Positions 55,919-64,000 of a stretch of 64,000 bases of DNA are shown here, piece by piece. The stretch's first letter is position 1; every line of letters begins with the position of its first letter. This DNA comes from Cyanophora paradoxa (Eukaryota; Glaucocystophyceae; Cyanophorales; Cyanophoraceae). Position numbers and translations under genes: made by a program. Location of the stretch: assembly GCA_004431415.1 (NCBI GenBank), contig QPMI01000638.1:124001-188000 (forward strand). The letters are read 5' to 3'. A model generated the notes under the pieces. The model made no database searches and was not told the origin of the DNA. It saw only the letters and a list, made by a program, of their open reading frames with translations.

Positions 55919-56325
55919 CTGGTGTAAATGAATGCGAACTTCGGAACACTGCAGCAGTTCAAAGTGGGGCCCCAAAATCAAGCTCGTGGCAGCCTGGCAG
56001 AGAAAGACCTTTGGACCAATCACGAGTTCCCCAAGGCTACCCCGACGTCGACTTGGCGAATAATAAGCTGAGCATCCCATTCAATGATTCCAGCTTGCCT
56101 TGTGCCACCCTGCCACACCCTATCTCCCTCTCACACGTGCACGCCTGTGGGAGCGGGGGAGGCTGTATTCCCGTTTCTCTTTCTTAGTGGCCCGGCCCTT
56201 CATGGCGGCGAACGGCCGCAGCCCAGGGGAGCCCTCGCCGAGTCGGGCAAGGCCCGCTCGTGGCCCTTCGTGGCGGCGAACGGGCGAGCCTTCAGCTCCC
56301 GCAGTGCAGGCAAGGCCCGCTCGCT
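55919..56325. other. spacer
   Basis: Contains two imperfect copies of tggcggcgaacgg (56201 and 56270) with caaggcccgctcg (56229 and 56312), about 70-80 bp apart; a relative is at 61500-61545 upstream of another SINE-like copy. No gene seen. Confidence 0.5.
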
Positions 56326-56480
56326 TGGCCTGGTAAAGCAATAGAAGACTTCGATTTCGACCCCTCGCTTTCAACTTCCGAGTTGCCTATGAGAGCCCAT
56401 GGATTGCTCAGCGAACACTGCTAGTCCGAACAGCTACTGGTCTAGTCCAGATATCGCGTGTGTCGTATCTGAAATGCAAT
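56326..56480 (+). repeat. SINE-like repeat, copy 2
   Basis: cctggtaaagcaatagaaga, then tttcgacccctcgctttc, agcccatggattgctcagcg and ctggtctagtccagatatc, ending tctgaaatgca. Shorter in the middle than copy 1. Confidence 0.75.
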
Positions 56481-56620
56481 CCGCCACAGTGCTAGCTATC
56501 CATGATCAAAAAACATTGAACCCTACACCACCCCAGAAACCAAACAAATTCGCTTTTCAAGCTTGATTAAATATAAGTATTCTCTCACAGGGCGACTCTC
56601 ACAGTACTGTAATTCAACTC

Positions 56621-58259
56621 TCATCGCCTGTATCGATCGCGAGAACGGGAGCGTGAGCGTGATCGCGCTCGACGATCCCTGTAGCGATCTGCGAAAAAAT
56701 AGCAAGACACAATAAGCAGCAACATAACGTGTTTATGTACGTAGAACACATACCTCTCCTATCCCGGTCATAGTCTCTTGATGGCGACCTCGACCGGCGC
56801 CTGTAACGATCATCATAGCGCGGACTGCGATCTCGGTCCCTTCGGGGCGACCTGCGGTCTCTGTGGCAAGTCAAGACCACGTTCCGCATGTGCCCGCGCA
56901 AGTTCAGATGCAACGTACCGATCCATTCCACGTTGAGGCAGCCGCGTGCCCATGTACACGCCCGGGGTTGGGGAGTGAGCTTTTTTGGTGACCTGTGACG
57001 TCAACGTTAGATGTGCAGTTTCAGGCGGGCAGCAAATTGGGCTAGATTTACCGAAAAGTCGACACGAATCGGCCTCCCATCAACTTCCTGCACATCAGGT
57101 TGGCTAAATTGACACTTGTTGCGCGGGAACAAGAGCACCTTGCCGTGGAGTTTTTCCTTTGCCTTAGCGGCATCCTCAACTGATTTGAAATACACGAAGC
57201 AAAACCCCTTCATCTTGTTCGTCTGCAGAAGCCGACATCATCTATCAGAGTCGGAAAACATAGGAACTAGGTCTGGCTATTTAAGAGTCGAGTTTGCTAG
57301 CCCAGAAAGCATCTAAAATAGCAGAATATCGTCCCGCGGCACAGCAAAGCGCGATGCATCGTGCCGACGCCCTGCTGTTTAAAGCGAGACAAAAATCTCG
57401 CATCGCATGTAAACTACATGTGGGCATCGAAGCGGCCCAGTGTAGGGGTAGCGATGCGTTTGACGCAGTGTTTTGCCTTACTAGACGCAGGGGGCATTCA
57501 TTAAAGGCGAGGGGATTTCTCGATCGAACCTGGCGGTCATATATAAAGTGAATCGAATCGAACCCGTCGCAGGCCTCGCACATTCCGCGGACCAGCCCTT
57601 CATCTGTGGAAGGGGGAAGACCAAACATCCCGAGGCATCGGTCTGGTTGCGGGGCCTCCCGCTGCGCAGGGATGCCCCCGCTTTGTTACCATTCGCGAAC
57701 AAAACGCGGGCGAAAGGGAAATTTCGACGGGGAAGTGCGATTATGCGTTTCCGCTCCGTGCAAAGAGGCAAGGGCACAAGCCGCCCGTGACTCGTTCGAA
57801 GAGCGTTCAATATGGCATCCGTGTAATGCAGTGGAGGCAGAGAATGCCCCCGCCGATTCGAAAGATACGGATGCGCTGGCGCATCCCAGAGAAAGCACAA
57901 AAGCTCTCACCGCGAATCGACTAGGAGCGGCTGGCCGAAGAGGCGAGCGCCTGCAAATCGATGAGCTCGGGGAAGTAGAACGGTTTTGGACGTCGCTGCA
58001 AGCACACCGAGGGGATTTCGAACGACTTCGGCTCCGACGAATCCTCTTCGGGGACGGAGAGCGATCACGATCCCGCTCCCGCTTTCGGGTGGGCGACGCG
58101 TCGTGCCTGCGCGAACGTCGGCGCGGAAGGAGAATAACGCGAGGTGATCGAACCTGGACGACGCAGTCGCGTGCACGGGAGAGCGATCTCGGGACTGCGA
58201 TGAATGACAATGAGATTCGAGATTTAGGTGGCGAGACACCCATCGCGCACGTCGCTCAT
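56621..58259 (-). CDS. TRA2: Tra2-like SR splicing factor (RS-RRM-RS)
   Basis: A transformer-2-type RNA-binding protein that should bind exonic enhancers and promote exon inclusion. The first RS region reads SRDRSPVHATASSRHDASPT and RKRERDRDRSPSPKRIRRSR. The RRM has RNP2 as CLGMFGLPPSTDEGLV and RNP1 as KGFCFVYF, then EVDGRPIRVDFS and the Tra2-specific linker VTKKAHSPTPGVYMGT. The second RS region reads RRSPRRDRDRSPRYDDRYRR and ends SRSRDRYRR, TGA 56621. Internal exon joins are in phase. The proposed ATG at 58259 (MSDVRDG) is typical of the family, but its join to the first RS exon does not keep frame, so the first exon is provisional. One intron is about 300 nt (57235-57538). Confidence 0.85.
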
Positions 58260-58977
58260 CGACAACCACGGCTCGGAAATGCTCAGGCTATCCGCAAGGG
58301 CAAAGCTGGATTGTGGTCTGGAACTTTTCTCGCCCTGCTGTCCCCTCGCAAGGCTGGATTGGGGTTTCAAGCTTTTCTCAATTATGTATTGTACCCCGCA
58401 AAATTTTGTAATGTACCCCTCTTCGTTGCCTGTACGTACCCCTGGACTCAAATGGGAAGTCCGACCCCAAGACTCGAGCCCGCGACGGCCCGGGCCGGCG
58501 CGGCGGAGCTTATAATTCAATGATTAGGTCGGACGTCCTTGACTACGATTACCGTAGTACGATTAGCTAGGGGGTTGGGCGCCGGCGACCGAGCTCGAGC
58601 TTAGGTCGGATTTCGACGTCCAACACGTATGGTCCTTGTAGTGCAATTGATTATGATTACGATTCAATGATTAGGTATAGGGGGCTGGCCATGGGCGAAC
58701 GTCCTTGATTACGAGTACGATAAGCTTTAAGGGGGTTGGGTGACGGAGCTTAGGTCAGACGTCTTTGATTACGATTACGATTAGGGGGTTGGGCGACTGA
58801 GCTTCGCAGAGTCGGTCGGACGTCCTTGATTACGTATACGATTACGATTAGCTAGCGCTATATAGGGGGTTACGAGACGCGATGCCACACCCGCAGTGCA
58901 CGCGGGTATACGTACATATAGTTTTAGCTAGCTAGAGTGTCCACGGCCGCGGGGAGGTGCATCACTCCCCTTTAGCT
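58260..58977. repeat. spacer with ttgattacgattacg repeats
   Basis: Imperfect units of 60-80 bp combine cgtccttgattacgattacg with agggggttgggcg and gagcttaggtcgga between 58510 and 58870. No gene seen. Confidence 0.7.
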
Positions 58978-59152
58978 GAGCTATAGAGGGCCACGCGCGC
59001 AGGGCCCCGCACCGGCGCCAGCCTGGCAGGCCTGGTCGGCCAGTTGAAATTCGCTGGTGGGCTGGGCCCGCGGCCACAGCGGCCGCAGTGTACATTCCCA
59101 CACGTGCACTTGTAGCCCGGACTTGTGGTTTGAATTCGTGTCCAAATGCTGT
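58978..59152. repeat. dispersed repeat with ttgtagcccggacttg end, copy 4
   Basis: gagggccacgcgcgcagggc through ctggtgggctgggcccgcgg to cacttgtagcccggacttgt and tgtccaaatgct. Closest to 30094-30258. Confidence 0.8.
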
Positions 59153-59753
59153 ATGTACCCAGAACCCAAATCGAAGTCCGACCCCAAAGCTCGAGCCCAA
59201 TTCATGCAAGTCCAAATCACCCCATGATCAGCTGCAGGAGTGATCTGTCTCGAGCCCAAGCTGAAGTCCAAATCAAATTCCCAAAGATGCAGCTGGCCGC
59301 TAACGTACACAACGGCCGCTCTCTGCGATTTCGATCTGCCATAAGACTTCGATCTGGATCTCGGAGGTATTGATATCGATCTGACCCGGCGACTGCCCAC
59401 AGTTCCGCGACCCTCACAGATCGCGACGGCCACAGTTCCAGCGCCACCCCTTTCACTGAGTCAGACGCAGTGTAATGCAGCTCCACCTTTTGCGCCCCGT
59501 GCGGGAACGGGAACGTTTCAACTGAACGGAGTTTGCGTCACGCCCCGCCATTGTTAACTTCTTCCGCCAATGAAATTAGCCCAGCGCAAACTGAGCTCGA
59601 ACTTGGCTCGTACACAGTGGCGTACACACCGGCCACAACGTCACAGTAACGGTCAGCAGGCCGGCTTGCTAGTCAGCTTCCTCGGCTAGGCCGACTAGCT
59701 AGCTTCCCGCCATCGCGCACGCCCGAGCGCGAGCATTCCTGCACGCCGCGTGC
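59153..59753. other. spacer
   Basis: Low-level repeats of aagtccaaatca and cgatttcgatct; no gene seen. Confidence 0.45.
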
Positions 59754-61190
59754 ATGAAGCAGTCAAAGCGAAGAACCAGCCTCTGGATGACGGCTTCGAC
59801 GAGGCCGACGTCGGCACGCTGGCACGCAAGCGACCCGACAGCAGCAGCTCGTGGCCGCAAGGGCAACATGAAGCGTGTCAACAAGATCACTCAGCAGGCG
59901 CGCAAGCGAAGAGCCCAAGCTCCTGACCTCGACATCTCAAGGCGAGCACCCCGCGGCAACGGTCCGCTGCCTGGACACCAGCGGCCGCGCCTACCACGTT
60001 CGCCTTGGCGACTTCGTCATCTGTTCAGTTAGCTCAGACACCCAGCTGTGTCCAGAACTCAGCGTCGTTCGCCCGAAGCCCTTCCATTTCCCGCGCCCAG
60101 GTGAAACGATTTTGGCGCGAGTCGAGGCGAGTTCCCAACACAGACGAAGGCGAAGCGCGGCGACTTCAACTACTCCGTCAACGGCGTCATCCTTCGGCGC
60201 TTCGTGCGCCCGGAGGACTCCGATGTGAAGGACTGCGGGCTCGGCAGCGTGATCATCAAGGCAGACGGGAGCAGGCAGCCGTGGCCATCGCAAACCACCT
60301 CATCTACTACTCGAACGTGACGGTCCGCCCGCCGCGCCCGCGCCCCGTTCCAGCGTCCGATGCCCGTGCGCGCAGGTTCACGCACCCGCGAAGGTGGTGG
60401 CCGCGGACGAGTACAAAGCCCTCAACCACGCCGATCCCCACATCTACGTCTGTAAGCAAATCATGACGTTCCCGGGCGACGGCTCCTTCCAGTTCGACGT
60501 CGCCCTCGCCTTCAACGCGAGCTCAAGCGAGTGGCGAAGAAGAAGATGGCGTGCTTCCTCCGCCGCTGTCGAGGCCGGAGGAGCGCGTGGAGGCGATTGG
60601 CTACCTTCAGGACGCCGCCGCGAACGCCCTCAAGCGCCGGAAGACCGGGACGCAGCTTGTCAACGTCAAGATCCCGGTGGCCGGGCCGGCAATGTTGGTC
60701 TGCGGCTCTTATGACTCGTTCGAAGTTCTTTTTCCTATCCTCTAACGGTGCGCATCGCAGGAGAACATCGTGGCGCAGGTCGCGCACGTCGCCACGCCAT
60801 CGACCCGAAGACGGGCCAGCCGATCCCGGTTGACAAGCTGCCGGCGGCGAATCGCTTCGTTATCGAGCTTCCGGACCGCGAGACCGCTGCTGGTGGAAGC
60901 CGCTTCCTTTTTCCCGCTCGCTGTTCTTTTTCCGACCTCTTTGCAGCTGTTCTCGGTCCTCCGGCGTGGCGCAAGCGTCCAAGCGCGTCCAAAGCTGCGT
61001 CGCCAAAGTCGTCTGGATTCACGTCCTCGCCGAGGTCGTCCTGGCTGCCGCAGGTGCTGCCGCCAATCTGGCCGTGCGCGGCCTGCCATCGCTGGCGCCG
61101 CCCAGCCACGCTCTAATGGAACCGAACGCTGAGCCGACCTTGGCAGACAGCACAGAGAGCGGCATCTCGATCGCGAACGCTAAGCTATAA
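59754..61190 (+). CDS. unrecognised multi-exon protein with apparent frame lesions
   Basis: Exons carry natural-looking sequence but no family I can name. They read KAKNQPLDDGFDEADVGTLA, GEHPAATVRCLDTSGRAYHV and RLGDFVICS, PGETILARV, KRGDFNYSVNGVILRRFVRP, AVAIANHLIYYSNVT, EYKALNHADPHIYVCKQIMT and FPGDGSFQFDVALAFN, RVAKKKMA, PEERVEAIGYLQDAAANALK, and HAIDPKTGQPIPVDKLPAAN then RFVIELPDRE. The C-terminal exon may end ...SGISIANAKL at TAA near 61190. Three places (about 60268, 60520 and 60783) need one extra base to keep frame, unless introns of 11-17 nt are allowed. Either the assembly lacks bases there or the gene is decaying. The start codon (59754) is a guess. Confidence 0.5.
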
Positions 61191-61545
61191 GCGCTTTTGC
61201 TTTTCCGCGCAAGTCCGTGGCTGGCCGCAATCTAGCTGCAGCTGGCCGTGCTTGGAAGGGGGGAGATGGCTTGGGGGGATATAGAATTTGGTCTAGCCAG
61301 CTCGAACTCGAACTCAGCCGGCTGATAGCCGCCGTGACACGGCCGTGTTCAAAATTCAATTCCATCCATTGTTAAAGCTCGCGAACTAGCGGGATGTCCA
61401 AAAGTCGCGCCGTTTTCGGCCGTCGAGGTCCGTCCGGGGCCGTCTGCGACATGCGAAACAGCTCCTTACGGAAGCTGTATTCCTTTCCTTTAGCGGCCCT
61501 CAGTGGCGGCTAACGGGCAAGCCCTCCGGCAAGGCCCGCATGCCT
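61191..61545. other. spacer
   Basis: Possible 3' flank of the preceding gene, then gcggccctcagtggcggcta, a relative of 56190-56280. No gene seen. Confidence 0.45.
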
Positions 61546-61826
61546 AGTCCAGTAGAGCAACAGAAAGGCTTAGATTTCGATTTCGACCCCTCGGTTTCGA
61601 CTTCGATCTTGACGTCGAGTTGCCTATTCGAGAGAGCCCGTGATCGCTGTGTGTGCATGTGTGTGTGTTCGATTTCGACCCCTCGGTTTGGACTTCGATC
61701 TTGACGTCGAGTTGCCTATCCGATGATCTGAGAGAGCCCGTGGATCGCACAGCGAACACTGCTAGTCCGAACATGTACAGCTACTGGTCTAGTCCAGATA
61801 TCGTGTGTGTCGTATCTTAAATGCAC
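61546..61826 (+). repeat. SINE-like repeat, copy 3, with internal duplication
   Basis: tccagtagagcaacagaaag, then tttcgacccctcggtttcga. The segment from atttcgacccctcgg to gagagagcccgtg is present twice (61573-61643 and 61671-61742). Ends ctggtctagtccagatatcg and tatcttaaatgca, 10 bp before the stop of the TFIIB-like gene. Confidence 0.8.
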
Positions 61827-61835
61827 ACCGTGTCT

Positions 61836-63605
61836 TTATACACAGAGCAGCTGATCGAGAATGACATGAAGCGGAACTCCAGGGAAGGACACAGATTTGC
61901 CTCCATGAGTCTGCACATTCACCGGCGTCTTCTCTGACTGAAATTCCTTGGGTAGCTGCAAGAGAAATGGCAGGTCCGGTACTGTTGTTTCACAATCACT
62001 CCTTGCAGACAGATCTCCTGTTATGGAAGATCACATAAAGGGCGCGAACGGCACAGCACATTGATCAAAAAACAATCACCACTTTGTGGACTGCCAGGCA
62101 GAATTGCATCGATGTGCGCAATCAGATCTTTATATGCCCCCAGAAGCGCCCCAGCAGACACATTCGCAAGTGATCCAGTCTCCTCTAAGCTTCGACTGGG
62201 GTTCTGCATTTGATGTGCAATGTGCCTGATTGTAACAGTGAGTGTACAGCAATCCCAAGAAAAAAACGCGCTCACACTACTGCCACGGATGTGACCATGG
62301 CACGATGAGAGCCACACAACTTCTTGGTGAAAACTTGTTCGGCTATATGAAGTGCAAGATTCTGGGTGTCCCTGTCCATTTGCAGCAGGTCACATGTTCG
62401 CTGCACAAGCGAAGCAAGGCTTGATGACGACGTTGAAGGAACCGACTGGCTCCACAGTGTCAATGTTCTAAAGCACGGTGAGTCATGGTGTCACATCAAT
62501 GCAGATTGGAAGTACCGGATGTGCTGAGCAATTTCTCGTTGAGCGATCCCAGACGCAAGCTGGATCTCTTGCATTCTGTTAGGTACTGTGCACACAATGC
62601 AGGCGGCTGCCAATGCCGGGATGTTCTTGTTGGCAAGAGACTTGTGTTTGGCAAAAGCACAGAACCTGCAGCCCGATATTGGGACGTCCTCTCTGCAAGG
62701 CGAGCCCAGAAAAGTTTTGCACTTACTGTTTGAAGGCTTCCTCAGCGACATTGGAGTCCAAGCCAACTTCGTCTCGAATGTCTTGGATCTGGACATACCC
62801 GTGAAGTATGCTGCAAAGATCAAACTAACCGAATGCTCAGTTTAAACATGGCTTCAGCACAGAGGAGTGTGACATACTTCAGTGGACTTCATCTCGTTAT
62901 GCCTTGCAGGCTGCTTGGAATGCAGCTGGCCGAAAGGCCGCATGGATTGCTCTTGCTTGATTGCAGGAGCTCCAAGCGAACCAAAAGCATCATCTTCGGA
63001 AAAAAACAGTCCAAGAAGACGCTCTAAATCGGCCAGCTCTCCTGGGACAGTTCTAAGGCGAGTTCGTCTGGTCAGAAATTAATTCGTCAATGTCAAAGAA
63101 TGCTTTCTGACCTCGACGTGGAGACAAATGCACTGTCATTGTGAACACGCATTTGAGAGAATGCAGTGATGAACCCTTTTGAGAAGAATGGGTCATCCGG
63201 TATCTGTCAAAAAAATTTCGGAGTCGTCACAAGCGCCAAATCGAGCAGCACGTGCAGCTCACCTCCCCCTCGTCAAATTGAAAGAGATCTGAGAGATCGG
63301 TCGTGACGAGGCAGAGAGGTGAGTCGTGTTGCGACGTGACTTGCGTTGTCCTCAGATCGATGTAACGTTCCTCAAGGACCTGTTGACATTGCGCACACGA
63401 GATCGTGCTGGCGCCGCGGCTGGAAAACCCGGAAGTCAGATGGGTGCCGTGTGTACTCGCAGCAAGATCAGATCGTAGGAAGTTAAAGAGCTTCGAAGAA
63501 GACGCGTATGTATACGAGCGCCCTCGTGGTCCAGTAAGACTCGAAGCGCGCTCACCTGAGGGATTCTGAAGAGCAAGCCGGACAAACGCGAGTGGATCCT
63601 TTCAT
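61836..63605 (-). CDS. TFIIB-family transcription initiation factor
   Basis: TFIIB-type factors bridge TBP-bound promoters and RNA polymerase. The zinc ribbon is split over two exons: MKGSTRVCPACSSESLR from the ATG at 63605, then STISCAQCQQVLEERYIDLR. The first cyclin-like repeat reads IQDIRDEVGLDSNVAEEAFK and NIPALAAACIVCTVPN, then IQLASGIAQREIAQHIRYFQ. The second reads LVQRTCDLLQMDRDTQNLAL, HIAEQVFTKKLCGSH, VTSVAVAHIAHQMQNPSRSL and LANVSAGALLGAYKDLIAHI. A tail of about 60 residues ends VILDQLLCV, TAA 61836. Introns include one of 27 nt (62469-62495). The core is shorter and more divergent than canonical TFIIB, so it could be a paralogue such as Brf1 or plant-type pBrp. The exon or exons between the zinc ribbon and the first cyclin repeat (62940-63330) are only partly resolved. 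Confidence 0.72.
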
Positions 63606-63681
63606 GTCACGGTGGCGGTCGCGTGTCGCGAGCTCCCGGGCGGGTCGCGGTCTCGCGCGCGGCGGCGGTGGCCCGCGCTGC

Positions 63682-63819
63682 GCGGGTGGCGCCGGCGCTT
63701 CCGGCTAGCTTTGATTGCGAATGTAAGCAAGGTATCCTAGAATGGTCTCCGCGGGTGGCGCCGGCGCTTCCGGCTAGCTTTGATTGCGAATGTGAGCAAG
63801 GTATACTAGAATGGTCTCC
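63682..63819. repeat. 69-bp tandem duplication
   Basis: Two copies, 63682-63750 and 63751-63819, starting gcgggtggcgccggcgcttc, with three or so differences (atgtaagc/atgtgagc, tatcc/tatac). The length is a multiple of three and a plus frame stays open through both (ALPASFDCECKQGILEWSP), but no ATG opens it. Confidence 0.93.
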
Positions 63820-64000
63820 GATTCGGAGCGCCCGTCTTAGCTCCCGTCACGGTTGGTGTCGTGCAGCGGAAAACGGGGCGTGCGAGCTTCGCAGATGCCG
63901 CTTAGATCCCGCGGGAAAGCGTCCGGAATGGGTACAGGTACGCGACGTCTTAGCTTGATCTGCGCGGTTAACGTTAGGGCGTCCTTGATCTTCTGCGATT
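63820..64000. other. window end, nothing seen
   Basis: GC-rich sequence with no supportable feature before the window ends. Confidence 0.4.

Noticed and set aside
63623-63958. Coding gene with a 23-residue duplicated segment
   Set aside because: No ATG in frame. The open frame arises from a 69-bp tandem duplication in GC-rich DNA upstream of the TFIIB-like gene.

Overview
The window is nuclear DNA of a eukaryote, probably a single-celled alga. Almost every gene has short spliceosomal introns. The gene set is eukaryotic: EF-2 with the diphthamide motif, phenylalanyl-tRNA synthetase beta, exosome Csl4, a Tra2-type SR protein, DPM3, a TFIIB-family factor and an RHD3/Sey1 GTPase. A homogentisate solanesyltransferase-like enzyme (plastoquinone pathway) points to photosynthesis. 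High GC, C-rich introns and frequent GC-AG donors would suit a haptophyte-like or other secondary alga, but I cannot fix the lineage.

Region 1 (1-14.1 kb) is extremely GC-rich. A coiled-coil gene on the minus strand and an 8-kb hybrid histidine kinase on the plus strand start 151 bp apart and diverge. The kinase converges on a minus-strand TraB-domain gene with a long C-terminal extension.

Region 2 (14.1-31.7 kb) holds a FAM76 homologue, an EF-hand gene with a copied piece of FAM76 at its 3' end, several unrecognised genes, a MAPR/neudesin-type cytochrome b5-like protein and the prenyltransferase. Several repeat families lie between them.

Region 3 (31.9-40 kb) holds a tetraspanin-like protein, Csl4 and PheRS beta. 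The spacers carry copies of a 330-bp repeat.

Region 4 (40-50 kb) holds a Pro/Ala-repeat gene whose roughly 2-kb intron is filled by a 196-bp satellite, a small unknown gene, an RHD3/Sey1 GTPase, a 24-bp minisatellite and DPM3.

Region 5 (50-64 kb) holds EF-2 with microexons of 3, 13 and 6 nt, a low-complexity coiled-coil candidate, a Tra2-like splicing factor, an unrecognised gene with apparent single-base lesions, and the TFIIB-family gene.

The genes do not form one pathway; most are housekeeping genes set in repeat-rich spacers. No discrete new defence or metabolic system is evident. The most unusual signals are partial copies of exons close to their parent genes, introns of 22-27 nt, the EF-2 microexons, the 196-bp intronic satellite, and a dispersed repeat with a tRNA-like head. 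Gene ends below are stop and start codons read from the sequence. Exon joins were made by eye from splice signals and frame continuity.
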